Below are positions 9,105-17,754 of a stretch of 64,000 nucleotides of DNA, one piece after another (position 1 is the first letter of the stretch; every line of letters begins with the position of its first letter). Both the position numbers and the translations under genes were made by a program. Origin of the DNA: Halosimplex salinum (GTDB taxonomy: Archaea; Halobacteriota; Halobacteria; Halobacteriales; Haloarculaceae); contig NZ_QWGG01000002.1 of assembly GCF_003730195.1 (NCBI RefSeq), forward strand, positions 434,001 to 498,000, given 5' to 3'. The notes under the pieces are model-generated. The model did no database searches, had not been told where the DNA came from, and saw only the letters and a list, made by a program, of their open reading frames with translations.

Positions 9105-9658
9105 CACTCTGGCCCCTGCTGATACGCGTCCAGCCCGCCGGGGTAACCCGGCGGATTCTCGATGCCGACCAGCTGTCCACCCTTGGGCGACCGCATCAGG
9201 CCGTAGAGCAACTCGTTGACGAGGTAGTACCGGATCCGCTGGCGCTCGTCGCCCTCCGGGTTAGGGTCGACCTGCGACATCCCGAGGGTCTCGAGGAGCG
9301 CGTCCCCCTCCTCGGGTTCGAGTTCGCGGAACGACGCGCCGTGTTCCGAGCGGGCGTCGGCGTCCAGCGCGTCCGCCGCGTCGACCATCGCCTCGCGGCG
9401 AGCGTCGTCGTCCTCGATCCGGCCGGAGACGAACGTCCGAACGAACGACTCGGTCTCGGTGACCTCGGGGGGATAGATGATCTCGGCGAGCGCCACCGTC
9501 GTCTCTAGCAGTGCGCCGGTGTCGTCCGCGCTCGTCGGCGTCTCGCCGGACTCGCCGGGGCCGCGCCCCTCGCGCAGTTCTGTCGCGCCGTACACCACAC
9601 CACCACCGACGCCGATAGCCGCAAGCGCCGCTACCGCGTCGCGGCGTGTCAATTCCAT
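9104..9658 (-). CDS. Gluconate 2-dehydrogenase subunit 3 family protein
   Basis: A 184-residue protein matching the small gamma subunit that accompanies GMC flavoproteins in membrane dehydrogenases. The N-terminus (LTRRDAVAALAAIGVGGG) looks like a Tat signal, which would carry the complex to the outside. The body shows the family pattern of an acidic helix followed by ALAEIIYPP. It is the first gene of a two-gene operon with the oxidoreductase, behind a TATA box enclosed in a dyad. Confidence 0.82.
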   Translation of the reverse strand: MELTRRDAVAALAAIGVGGGVVYGATELREGRGPGESGETPTSADDTGALLETTVALAEIIYPPEVTETESFVRTFVSGRIEDDDARREAMVDAADALDADARSEHGASFRELEPEEGDALLETLGMSQVDPNPEGDERQRIRYYLVNELLYGLMRSPKGGQLVGIENPPGYPGGLDAYQQGPE

Positions 9659-9671
9659 GAACGCACCCAGT

Positions 9672-9696
9672 GCGCAACTTTAGTTAACTCTTGCGC
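9672..9696. promoter_or_regulatory. Promoter with an enclosing dyad, subunit 3/oxidoreductase operon
   Basis: GCGCAA-N13-TTGCGC is a perfect inverted repeat. Its spacer holds an inner 8-bp palindrome AGTTAACT and the TATA-like element read on the minus strand (TTAACTAAAG), about 26-30 bases before the ATG at 9658. A protein bound to the dyad would cover the TATA box, so repression of the operon is the simplest reading. Confidence 0.5.
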
Positions 9697-10265
9697 CAGG
9701 AACCCCCGTGCCAGTACCGGAACGCGAATCCGCCGCCCGAGCGTCCGCGTCGGTACCGGTGGACGCTCCAGTCGGTACCCGCACAAATTTCATAATTCGG
9801 TTATTCATACAAATATTATATATCTGGAATGTCGGTAACGCCGTCCTTAGGAGTCCATAAAATATGCGGTGTAGAGTAGTTAAAAAGAAGATGTTCCGAT
9901 GAGCCGTTCAGCTCCGGTATACCGACTAATATGCAGATTTTGTGTTTAAATGGCTCTAGAACCCATTTCTCCTGGTTACTATAATACATATTGCATTACT
10001 TTCTTACTAGACTGTTTGGAGATATTTTGTATCACTCACCAGATTTTATATATTTTTGCGGATCGGCTACGGTCCCACTGATCGTGGTGAATGGCGCTCG
10101 AAAGCGATCGTGGCATCTGCGGTCGTACCGGGCACTGACTAGCACCCCGCCGGGTTCGTCCCTTTCTCTCGACCGCGACCTCGAGCGAATCCGGCGTACA
10201 CTCGCAGACGTGTTACGCCTGCGACCACCTCGATTCGCGTCGTGTCACCCCCGCTGGTCACGTTT
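9697..10265. other. Low-GC intergenic island without a supported gene
   Basis: About 570 bases without a convincing gene. From about 9780 to 10065 the composition drops to roughly 35-40 percent GC in a genome near 68 percent, with many TATA-like words. Short open frames exist but have no coding signature. It could be a decayed mobile element or an AT-rich regulatory zone. No origin repeats or orc1/cdc6 gene are nearby. Confidence 0.5.
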
Positions 10266-11036
10266 TCACTCCGGGGTCGTCGTTCCGTTCCACTGCGTCT
10301 CGACCCAGTCCGGTCGTTCGACGGTCGTCTCACCGACGTCGTCGTAAGCGAACGACCGCGTGACAGTCGCTGGACCGGTTCTCCCGGTTCTGACGTAGGA
10401 CGCGTTCATCGAACGGACCAGTCCGGTGGGTTCGACGACTGCGCGAATACTCACGTTCCGGATCCGCTCCATCTCAGGGAGGGTGGAGTAGTTCCCCCGA
10501 ATGACGAAGGCGAGTCGGCCGTCGACTGTCGTCTCGGAGACGACAGCGTCGCCGACTTGGAGGAACTGACGACTCAGGCGGACAGTCCGTGACTCCGGCG
10601 GTCGGGTGTTGTCCAGCCGATCGTACCGTGTGATACCGGCGTACGCTGTCCGCACGTATATAAACGGGCCGCTCGCGAACTGGGTGACGTTCCCATCGTT
10701 TCCGCCGAGCACGTCGTGGCTGTAGTACCGCGTCGGCGTTTCGACGCGGATGAATCGCGTGTAGCGGGTCTCGTCTACGCGGAGTCGCACCCGGAGCGTG
10801 TACGATTGCGTCTCGAGAAGCGACTGGTGGGCGTCCAGCAGTGCGTCGGTGTCCCTGACGCCGCTGTCGGTCACGCCGGGAGGCAGCGGGACCGGTGTCT
10901 CGGTCATCTGGGGCACCGGCGCGGGCGTCAGCGTCTCGGTCGACGTGTCCCTGTTTAAATCCGTATCGCCGTCGAGAACCGACCCACACCCCGCGAGAAC
11001 GACGATGGAGACGACGCTCACGAGACGCCAGTTCAT
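10266..11036 (-). CDS. Uncharacterised haloarchaeal lipoprotein, paralogue of 18459-19685
   Basis: About 256 residues with a hydrophobic signal and lipobox (VLAGCGS) and a Thr/Pro-rich tether. The body begins with LPPGVTDSGVRDTDALLDAH, matched in the lipoprotein at 18459-19685 (SLPPGVRDDGTVNETGVFTAH), and has the same arrangement of beta-rich segments, so the two are one family. The overall pattern resembles LolA/LppX-like lipid-binding lipoproteins, but that is only a suggestion. ATG 11036 is chosen because the signal starts there and a TATA-like box lies about 25 bases upstream. Its GC is lower than its neighbours, and it sits in the accessory patch. Confidence 0.75.
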   Translation of the reverse strand: MNWRLVSVVSIVVLAGCGSVLDGDTDLNRDTSTETLTPAPVPQMTETPVPLPPGVTDSGVRDTDALLDAHQSLLETQSYTLRVRLRVDETRYTRFIRVETPTRYYSHDVLGGNDGNVTQFASGPFIYVRTAYAGITRYDRLDNTRPPESRTVRLSRQFLQVGDAVVSETTVDGRLAFVIRGNYSTLPEMERIRNVSIRAVVEPTGLVRSMNASYVRTGRTGPATVTRSFAYDDVGETTVERPDWVETQWNGTTTPE

Positions 11037-11216
11037 GTTCTCAATTAGGATTTCCCGATAATAGCGTTGTGGCGTGTGTGTACACCTGAACACGATCATG
11101 GACTCGATGGACCTGATCCGTGGGCCATCCGAGTCACCGTCGACGAGATAATCGGCGATTCGATATCCGCATCGGCATAGACAGTTGCGCCATCACTGGA
11201 GGAAGAGGGCGGCCGC

Positions 11217-11483
11217 TTAGACCGCATCCACCATTCTAGTGGTGTCCATATCTCTCGCGAAACTCCGAAAGTTGTAGCTGTTGATCAAGCCGTTCTCACC
11301 TGAATCTCCAGTGGGCGGAGCCTGCCAGGAAAGCCACCGAGCGGGGAGAGTGATTCCGTGGCAGTGGCGTGCGTTGGCGGGGTTCTTGGAGCGGTGGGGA
11401 GTCAGTCTCCTCTCGCTCGTGGATGGAGTCGAACGGTCGGATTCCTCCCACGGCTCAAGCCGTGGGCTTTCTCCTTGTGTCAC
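11217..11483 (-). mobile_element. Possible IS200/IS605-type terminal relic
   Basis: A perfect hairpin (CCCACGGC, loop TCAA, GCCGTGGG) at 11447-11466 with flanking TCCT and CTTTCTCCTT resembles the subterminal hairpins of haloarchaeal IS200/IS605 elements. An open frame of 88 codons on the minus strand reads through it but has no recognisable transposase domain. No TnpA or TnpB gene remains within the 550-base gap 11037-11586, so at most a relic is present. Confidence 0.35.
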
Positions 11484-11555
11484 TGTGACTCCGCTCGGTG
11501 CGCGCGATCAGATTGCTCGACAGCTGTCGGTGGAGCCATCGGTCGGAGGAAAGGA

Positions 11556-11564
11556 TGTATAGGA
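11556..11564 (+). promoter_or_regulatory. TATA-type promoter of taw1
   Basis: GTATAGGAA lies about 27 bases before the ATG at 11587, consistent with a leaderless message. Confidence 0.45.
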
Positions 11565-11586
11565 ACGGCTACCGTCCCTTCCTCCA

Positions 11587-12570
11587 ATGAGCGAATCGGA
11601 CGGGCCCAAACAGGTAGACGATCCAGACTACCACAGTGAGAACCATACGGCCGCCCAGACCTGCGGCTGGACGGCTAACTCACTTCGCGGTGAGGGGAAA
11701 TGTTACAAGTACGCGTTCTACGGGATCGAGTCCCACCGCTGTATCCAGATGACGCCGGTCGTCAAGTGTAACGAGCGCTGTGTCTTCTGCTGGCGCGACC
11801 ACGCGGGCCACGCCTACGAACTCGGCGACGTGGAGTGGGACGACCCCAGCGCCGTCGCCGACGCCTCGCTGAAACTCCAGAAGAAGATCCTCTCGGGCTT
11901 CGGCGGCAACGAGGAGGTGCCCCGCGAACGCTTCGAGGAGGCGATGGAGCCGCGCCACGTCGCCATCTCGCTCGACGGCGAACCCTCGCTCTACCCCTAT
12001 CTCCCCGAACTCATCGAGGAGTTCCGCGACCGCGACATCACGACGTTCCTCGTCTCCAACGGGACGAAACCCGAGGTGCTGGCGGAGTGTGACCCGACCC
12101 AGCTGTACGTCAGCGTCGACGCGCCCGACCGCTGGACGTTCGACGAGACGGTGAAGGCCGTTGAGGACGACGCCTGGGAGCGACTGATCGACACGCTGGA
12201 CGTGCTCGCCGAGAAGGACGAGACCCGGACCGTGCTGCGGACGACGCTCGTCAAGGGGAACAACATGCACCACCCCGAGTGGTACGCGTCGATGTTCCAG
12301 CGGGCCGACCCCGACTTCATCGAGATGAAGGCGTACATGCACGTCGGTCACTCGCGCGGGCGACTCGACCGCGACTCGATGCCCGAACACGAGGAGGTTC
12401 GAGCGTTCACCGAGGACGTGCAGGCGCACATGCCCGACCACGACTACTTCAACGAGGTGCCCGTCTCGCACGTCACGCTCCTCTCGAAGACCGAGGACAC
12501 CTGGGTGCCGAAACTCCAGAAGGACAGCGAGTTCTGGGAACGCGACCCCTACGCGGAAGCCGGCGACTGA
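11587..12570 (+). CDS. taw1: tRNA-4-demethylwyosine synthase (radical SAM)
   Basis: A 327-residue radical SAM enzyme. It condenses N1-methylguanosine-37 of tRNA-Phe with pyruvate to give 4-demethylwyosine, an early step of archaeal wyosine biosynthesis. The radical SAM cluster ligands are Cys61, Cys65 and Cys68 (CNERCVFC), followed by WRDHAGH. Further conserved pieces are ISLDGEPSLYPYLPELI and FLVSNGTKPEVL. Length and motif order match the archaeal family. It stands alone on the plus strand. Confidence 0.93.
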   Translation: MSESDGPKQVDDPDYHSENHTAAQTCGWTANSLRGEGKCYKYAFYGIESHRCIQMTPVVKCNERCVFCWRDHAGHAYELGDVEWDDPSAVADASLKLQKKILSGFGGNEEVPRERFEEAMEPRHVAISLDGEPSLYPYLPELIEEFRDRDITTFLVSNGTKPEVLAECDPTQLYVSVDAPDRWTFDETVKAVEDDAWERLIDTLDVLAEKDETRTVLRTTLVKGNNMHHPEWYASMFQRADPDFIEMKAYMHVGHSRGRLDRDSMPEHEEVRAFTEDVQAHMPDHDYFNEVPVSHVTLLSKTEDTWVPKLQKDSEFWERDPYAEAGD

Positions 12571-12702
12571 GCGGGCTCATTGGCCTCGTCGCGTTCGACG
12601 CCGTTATACCGGATCGGTCTGAATTTCCCGTACCCGCTGGACGAGCGACAACTCCTCACAACGCACGCGCCGTTCCATTTCTGAGACGCGTTCCGCATTC
12701 GG

Positions 12703-12711
12703 TATACTTAT
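12703..12711 (+). promoter_or_regulatory. TATA-type promoter of ribK-ribB
   Basis: TATACTTAT lies about 30 bases before the ATG at 12737, giving a leaderless or nearly leaderless transcript for the riboflavin pair. Confidence 0.5.
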
Positions 12712-12736
12712 CGGCCGGTAACCGTTACTGTCGGGT

Positions 12737-13444
12737 ATGACAGGAGTGACGGCGTCCCCGGTGGGGCACGCCGAGCTGGCGACGCTGAAAGTGCTGGCGT
12801 TGCAGAGCGGGCTCGAGGGCGACCAGAAGGTGTCGTGTTCGGCGCTGGCCGAACGGCTGGACGCCTCGACGCAGACGGCCTCGCGGCGCCTCCAGCGGCT
12901 GGAGGAGGCCGACCTCGTCGAACGGGAGATCGTCAGCGACGGGCAGTGGGTGACGGTCACCGGCGACGGCGAGCGCGCGCTCCAGCGCGAGTACGCCGGC
13001 TACCGGCGCATCTTCGAGCGCGACGCCAGCGTCGAACTCCACGGCTCTATCACCAGCGGCATGGGCGAGGGCCGCCACTACATCTCCCTGCCGGGCTACA
13101 TGCGGCAGTTCGAGGAGAAACTCGGGTACGAGCCGTTCCTCGGGACGCTCAACGTCGAACTCACGGAGGAGAGCGTCCGCGAGCGCGGACACCTCTCCTC
13201 GTTCGAGCCCGTCACCATCGAGGGCTGGGAGGACGACGAGCGCACGTACGGGCCCGCCTACTGCTATCCCGCGACGGTCGAGAGCGACGAGGGCGACCGC
13301 TTCGAGGACGCCCACGTCATCACGCCGGAGCGGACCCATCACGGCGACGACCAGCTGGAAGTGATCGCCCCGGTGAAGCTCCGGGAAGAACTCGGACTCG
13401 ACGACGGCTCACCACTCACCATCCATGTCACCGAACAGCGATAG
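12737..13444 (+). CDS. ribK: CTP-dependent riboflavin kinase with N-terminal HTH domain
   Basis: A 235-residue protein made of an N-terminal winged helix-turn-helix (about residues 10-85, with [21 protein letters not shown]) and the archaeal riboflavin kinase domain (about 95-230; [29 protein letters not shown]). It converts riboflavin to FMN using CTP. Such HTH-fused RibK proteins may also repress riboflavin genes. The gene ends within or next to the start of ribB, so the two are co-expressed. Confidence 0.92.
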   Translation: MTGVTASPVGHAELATLKVLALQSGLEGDQKVSCSALAERLDASTQTASRRLQRLEEADLVEREIVSDGQWVTVTGDGERALQREYAGYRRIFERDASVELHGSITSGMGEGRHYISLPGYMRQFEEKLGYEPFLGTLNVELTEESVRERGHLSSFEPVTIEGWEDDERTYGPAYCYPATVESDEGDRFEDAHVITPERTHHGDDQLEVIAPVKLREELGLDDGSPLTIHVTEQR

Positions 13445-13445
13445 T

Positions 13446-14114
13446 ATGACCGGCGACGCATCGACCGCGGCCGCGAGCGTCGAGCGCGCGATGGACGCCC
13501 TCCGTCGCGGCGACCCGATCCTCGTCCACGACGCGGCCGACCGCGAGGGCGAGACCGACCTGATCTACCCCGCGGGCGCCGTCACGCCCGCGGCCGTCGC
13601 GCGGCTGCGAAACGACGCCGGCGGCCTCGTCTGCGTCGCGCTCGGCGACGCCGTCGCCACGGCGTTCGACCTCCCCTACGCCCAGGACGTGCTCGACCAC
13701 CCGGCGGCGGCCGACCACGAACTGGGCTACGACGAGCGCTCGTCGTTCTCGCTGACGGTGAACCACCGCGACACCTACACCGGGATCACCGACGACGACC
13801 GCGCGCTGACGATCACCGAACTCGCCGCCGCCGCGGCCGACCCCGACTCGGCGGAGTTCGCCACCGAGTTCCGCGCGCCCGGTCACGTCCACCTCCTGCG
13901 GGCGGCGCCCGACCTGCTGGCCGACCGCGAGGGCCACACGGAACTGGCCGTCGCGCTCGCCGCCGGCGCCGACCTCCCGCCCGCGATGGTCGTCTGCGAG
14001 ATGCTCGACGACGACACCGGCGCGGCGCTCTCGCCGGCGGCCGCACGGGCCTACGCCGACCGCGAGGGGTTCGTCTACGTCGAGGGCTCGGCCGTCATCG
14101 ACCGCCTCACGTAG
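13446..14114 (+). CDS. ribB: 3,4-dihydroxy-2-butanone 4-phosphate synthase
   Basis: About 222 residues. It converts ribulose 5-phosphate to the four-carbon precursor of riboflavin. The family signature is DREGETDLIYPA followed by VARLRNDAGGLVCVAL, with the later HVHLLRA segment. I start at ATG 13446, directly after the ribK stop; an ATG at 13425, overlapping ribK, would add seven residues. Either way it is translationally coupled to ribK. Confidence 0.92.
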   Translation: MTGDASTAAASVERAMDALRRGDPILVHDAADREGETDLIYPAGAVTPAAVARLRNDAGGLVCVALGDAVATAFDLPYAQDVLDHPAAADHELGYDERSSFSLTVNHRDTYTGITDDDRALTITELAAAAADPDSAEFATEFRAPGHVHLLRAAPDLLADREGHTELAVALAAGADLPPAMVVCEMLDDDTGAALSPAAARAYADREGFVYVEGSAVIDRLT

Positions 14115-14171
14115 TCCGACCGTTCGACCGATTTCGGGGCACTGAAGACCCACTGGTCCCCAGTTTCGTCG

Positions 14172-14597
14172 ATGAGACACTTCTCGCGGCGGTCGTTCCT
14201 GGGCGCGGCCGGCGTCGCGACCGCCGGTGCGGTCGCCGGCTGTTCGAGCGGCACTGGAGCGGACGACTCCACGGACGCGGCCGGCGACGTCGTCGTCGGA
14301 CCGGGCGGGTCCTACGTCTACGACCCCGACGAGTACACCGTCACCGCCGGCGAGACGGTCACCTGGTACTTCGACAGCCCGGCACACAACGTCGGCTGTG
14401 TCCCCGACGACAACCGGCAGGTCTCTCTGCCCGACGACGCGGAACCCTTCGCCAGCTACGACGAGGGGAGCCCCGGCCAGACGGTCCAGCAGGGCGAGAC
14501 CTACGAGCACACCTTCGAGACGCCCGGCGAGTACACCTACGTCTGTATCCCCCACGCGCGACAGGGGATGGTCGGGACCGTCATCGTCGAGGAGTAG
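14172..14597 (+). CDS. Halocyanin-like blue copper lipoprotein
   Basis: A 141-residue Tat-exported lipoprotein (RRSFLG; lipobox Cys24) carrying a single plastocyanin-like domain. The copper ligands are visible: His72 (AHN), Cys125, His128 and Met133 (CIPHARQGM). It is a membrane-anchored electron carrier on the outer face of the cell, a possible partner for respiratory or periplasmic-type dehydrogenases. It stands alone on the plus strand. Confidence 0.93.
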   Translation: MRHFSRRSFLGAAGVATAGAVAGCSSGTGADDSTDAAGDVVVGPGGSYVYDPDEYTVTAGETVTWYFDSPAHNVGCVPDDNRQVSLPDDAEPFASYDEGSPGQTVQQGETYEHTFETPGEYTYVCIPHARQGMVGTVIVEE

Positions 14598-14655
14598 CGC
14601 GGTTCGAAGCCGTCCGAGTCGTCGCGGGCGGTCCGCCGGCGACTGGTGAGGCCCC

Positions 14656-15141
14656 TCACAGGTGCTTCAGTGTGAACCAGCCGCCGCCGAGGACGAAGAA
14701 CAGCCCGAACCCGGCGGCGAACAGCGGCGTGTTCGTCGTCCGGTTCTGCAGGAACGCGTCGTCAGGCCGGTCGGGCGAGACGTACGCGGTGACCGTCTCT
14801 CCCTCCTCGTACCCGGCGACGACGGACCGGGCCGCCGACTCCGTGTCGTACGTCGGGGAGATCTCCGCGGGGAAGACGCTCGAACTCTCGTAGGTCGTCC
14901 CCTCGTACTCGTAGCTGAACCGTGCCGTCGGTTCGTGGTCGACGCCGCGCCTGGCGGACACCGTCTCGACGCCGACCTCGTGGACCGTCGCGTTCACCTC
15001 GACCGCGTTTTCCACCGCCTCGGACTGCTGGACGTGGTCGTAGCCGCCGTAGCCGACCAGCGCGAACCCCACGAGGAGCATCAGCAACGCCCCGCGGAGC
15101 GACTCCGGCCCGCCGATCGAGAACCCCGAATCGTCGCTCAC
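14656..15141 (-). CDS. DUF3592-like membrane protein
   Basis: About 161 residues with a membrane helix near residues 17-37, an extracytoplasmic domain (TVHEVGVETVSARRG... SYEYEGTTYES... AYVSPDRPDDAFL), and a C-terminal helix. This layout, including a YxPxxP-like end of the domain, fits DUF3592. The start is GTG 15141, preceded by a GGGAGG ribosome-binding site; the frame is open further upstream but is not protein-like. Function unknown. Confidence 0.7.
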   Translation of the reverse strand: MSDDSGFSIGGPESLRGALLMLLVGFALVGYGGYDHVQQSEAVENAVEVNATVHEVGVETVSARRGVDHEPTARFSYEYEGTTYESSSVFPAEISPTYDTESAARSVVAGYEEGETVTAYVSPDRPDDAFLQNRTTNTPLFAAGFGLFFVLGGGWFTLKHL

Positions 15142-15452
15142 GTCGGTGCCTCCCGAGACGGGGTCGGCGCCGTGGCGACCGCCGGCCGTGCGTCGATCGG
15201 CGTCGTCGTGGAGGGGCTGCTCGCGGGTACCGGGTACGGGTCGCGGACTCGTCGCGGACCGTCCGTACGACCCCAGTTTCGTTCGACAGTCATCGTCCAG
15301 TGGGGTCTCGGGGCTCTCGATGAAAAGCCCTCCCGTAACTCCAGCGTCTGTTTGTGTCACGCGCTCGCACGCGACCGTCAACACTCTTTACGGCGGGGTC
15401 GCAACATTCGTCATGGACAGACCGAGCGACGCGGGCGCCGGCGGACTGACAA

Positions 15453-15486
15453 CGTATAAATCGGGGGCGACCCTCACCGGGAGGTA
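15453..15486 (+). promoter_or_regulatory. Promoter and ribosome-binding site of ilvE
   Basis: TATA box GTATAAAT at about 15453-15460, and a GGGAGGT Shine-Dalgarno sequence at about 15479-15485, seven bases before the ATG. This is one of the few genes here with a clear leader and ribosome-binding site. Confidence 0.6.
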
Positions 15487-15492
15487 CGACCC

Positions 15493-16431
15493 ATGAGCGA
15501 GCGCCCAGAGATGTTCCAAGGGGTCGACGAACTCTGGATGGACGGCGAGTTCGTCGACTTCGACGACGCACAGATCCACGTTCTCACCCACGGCCTGCAC
15601 TACGGGTCGGGGATATTCGAGGGCGTGCGCTGTTACGACACGGTCGACGGCCCCGCCATCTTCCGGTGGGAGGAGCACCTCGAACGGTTCTACCAGTCGG
15701 GCAAGCCCTACGACCTGGAGATCCCCTTCGAACCCGAGGAACTCACCGAGGCGACGGTCGAGCTGATCCGCCGCGAGGAGCTCGAATCCTGTTACATCCG
15801 ACCGATCGCCTTCTACGGCTACAACTCGCTGGGCGTGAGCCCCGGCGACTGCCCGACCCGCGTCGCCATCGGCGCCTGGCCGTGGGGCGCCTACCTCGGC
15901 GAGGACGCCCTCGAGAACGGCGTCGACGTGATGGTCTCCTCGTGGCGCAAACACGCCTCCAGCCAGATCCCGACCAACGCCAAGACGACGGGCCTGTACG
16001 TCAACTCCCTGCTGGCCACCGAGGAGGCCAAGGGCAACGGCTACACCGAGGCTATCGTCCTCAACAAGGAGGGCAACGTCGCCGAGGGCCCCGGCGAGAA
16101 TCTCTTCCTGGTGCGCGACGACGAGATCTACACGCCCGGCCTCGCCGAGTCCATCCTCGACGGCATCACCCGCCGGACCGCCATCGAACTCGCCGAGGAC
16201 ATGGGCTACACCGTCCACGACGAGGCCACTATCTCCCGCGGCGAACTGTACACCGCCGACGAACTGTTCTTCACCGGGACGGCCGCCGAGGTCACGCCCA
16301 TCCGTAGCGTCGACGACAACGTGGTCGGCGAGGGCACCAAGGGCCCGGTCACCGACGACATCCAGTCGCAGTTCTTCGACCTCGTCGAGGGCCGTCTCGA
16401 CGGCTACGACGACTGGTTCACGTACGTCTAG
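15493..16431 (+). CDS. ilvE: Branched-chain amino acid aminotransferase
   Basis: A 312-residue fold-type IV PLP enzyme that interconverts Val, Leu and Ile with their 2-oxo acids. Family hallmarks are HGLHYGSGIFEGVRCY, IRPIAFYG, NAKTTGLYVNSLLA with the PLP-binding Lys, and EGPGENLFLV. Length is normal. It is monocistronic, behind its own promoter. Confidence 0.95.
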   Translation: MSERPEMFQGVDELWMDGEFVDFDDAQIHVLTHGLHYGSGIFEGVRCYDTVDGPAIFRWEEHLERFYQSGKPYDLEIPFEPEELTEATVELIRREELESCYIRPIAFYGYNSLGVSPGDCPTRVAIGAWPWGAYLGEDALENGVDVMVSSWRKHASSQIPTNAKTTGLYVNSLLATEEAKGNGYTEAIVLNKEGNVAEGPGENLFLVRDDEIYTPGLAESILDGITRRTAIELAEDMGYTVHDEATISRGELYTADELFFTGTAAEVTPIRSVDDNVVGEGTKGPVTDDIQSQFFDLVEGRLDGYDDWFTYV

Positions 16432-16460
16432 CCTGCCCCGCACCGCCTTCGCCGTCGCCT

Positions 16461-16520
16461 TGCATTCGCCGGCGGGAGTTCGATCGCCGGCATGCATTCG
16501 CCGGCAGGAACTCGGTCGCC
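16461..16520. repeat. Two-copy 32-bp repeat in intergenic DNA
   Basis: Two copies of a 28-base unit beginning TGCATTCGCCGGC (16461 and 16493) repeat with a 32-base period and a few transitions. They lie in the 280-base gap between ilvE and the zinc-ribbon gene. No gene is visible in this gap. Confidence 0.5.
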
Positions 16521-16714
16521 GCCCGCGAGTCGGCCGCCCGGAGTCCGGGTCTCCGCCGTGATGTCGACGGTCTCGGCGACCGGGGGGTAAACAATTAGGG
16601 ATAACCGTCACGGCAGTTCTCGCCCGATATCCGGTAGATGCTCATGACACGTTCGACCCGGAGTCACTTCCACAGCGAGGTCGACCGCGCTCCGACGACA
16701 CGGGTGGTCCGGCG

Positions 16715-16969
16715 ATGACGCTGACGACGCGACTGCGGTCCGTGTTGAGCGACGCCCGGGAGCGAGCGGGCCGCGACGGCGAGACCGACGGTATCGCCGA
16801 GTCGTCCGGCGGTCGCCCCCGCGGCGCGACCGGTTCGCGTTCGAGCCCGGAGACGAAGCTCTTCGAGTGTGACACCTGCAACGACGTGTACGTCGCCGTC
16901 GAGAAATCGACCTGCTCGACCTGCGGAAACGCCGTCGAGCAGGTCCCGTCGTCGCTCTCGCGCGAGTAA
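16715..16969 (+). CDS. Small zinc-ribbon protein
   Basis: An 84-residue protein with a basic, disordered first half and a C-terminal zinc ribbon formed by CDTC and CSTC, 17 residues apart. Such small zinc-finger proteins are frequent in haloarchaea; most have no assigned role. It converges with the PH-domain gene pair. It shares no clear operon. Confidence 0.75.
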   Translation: MTLTTRLRSVLSDARERAGRDGETDGIAESSGGRPRGATGSRSSPETKLFECDTCNDVYVAVEKSTCSTCGNAVEQVPSSLSRE

Positions 16970-16977
16970 CGGACCGC

Positions 16978-17754
16978 TCAGTTCTCGTCGGCCCGGTCGG
17001 ATCCCTGCCTGTCGGTCTCGTCAGTGAGCGGTCCGTCTCCCCTCGACTGCGAGCCGACGGCGGTGTCGGCGTCGTCCGCCGGCTCCACCGCGGTGTCGGC
17101 CCCCTCGGCGAGCCGTGCTTCGACCCGCTCCAGCGCCTCGCGGGTCGCGCGCAGTTCGGCGACGAGTTCGTCAAGCTGGTCCGCCCCCGCGGCCTGCCGG
17201 GTGCGAGCGGGGGAGTCGCCGCCGCCGGTGCCGTCGCGAGCGCCGCGACCGCCGCCGCCGAACTCGCGCTGGACGCGGGATATCTCCTCGCGCACCTCGC
17301 GGGCGTCCTCGACGTCGTCGAAGGAGATGTCCGCGCCGGAACTCCCGGCGGTGCTGATATCGATGGTCCCGAAGCCCAGTTGCGTCCCCCAGAACGACTG
17401 GGTGAACTCCGTGTTCTGGATGCGGTCGAGGTCGACGCTCTCGATGTTGGTGGAGAGGATCCCGCGCTTGACGTAGAGGGACCGGGTCGTGACCACGTAG
17501 TCGGTGTGTTTGATCCCCAAATACGACAGCGGCGCGAACAGGAGGACGAGGATACCGATCAGGACGGGGATGAGGACGATCCCGGTGACGACGGTGCCGA
17601 CCAGCCGCATCGTCGTCGGCTCGCCGACCCAGACCACCTCCTCGTCGGGTTCGAGCGAGAGCCACTCCGACACGTCGGAGTCGGCCACCGACGCGGCCCG
17701 GTCGACCACGGCCGCGTCGTCTCCGCCGCTCGCCGGGGAGTCGTCGGGACTCAT
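16978..17754 (-). CDS. PH-domain (bPH2/YdbS-type) membrane protein
   Basis: A 258-residue protein: an N-terminal region containing LSLEPDEEVVWVGEPT, two hydrophobic helices near residues 60-85, then a bacterial-type PH domain (IKHTDYVVTTRSLYVKRGIL... VDLDRIQNTEF... FGTIDISTAG). The C-terminal third is a charged, coiled-coil and disordered tail. Its start overlaps the end of the paralogue at 17751-18401 by four bases, so the two are translated together and probably form a hetero-oligomer in the membrane, as YdbS/YdbT pairs are thought to do. Function unknown. Confidence 0.82.
   Translation of the reverse strand: MSPDDSPASGGDDAAVVDRAASVADSDVSEWLSLEPDEEVVWVGEPTTMRLVGTVVTGIVLIPVLIGILVLLFAPLSYLGIKHTDYVVTTRSLYVKRGILSTNIESVDLDRIQNTEFTQSFWGTQLGFGTIDISTAGSSGADISFDDVEDAREVREEISRVQREFGGGGRGARDGTGGGDSPARTRQAAGADQLDELVAELRATREALERVEARLAEGADTAVEPADDADTAVGSQSRGDGPLTDETDRQGSDRADEN

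Noticed and set aside
9781-10065. AT-rich island as a replication origin
   Set aside because: No origin recognition repeats and no orc1/cdc6 gene are nearby.
9991-10347. A 118-codon frame in the AT-rich island
   Set aside because: Its composition changes abruptly halfway, it overlaps the lipoprotein gene end, and no family is recognisable.
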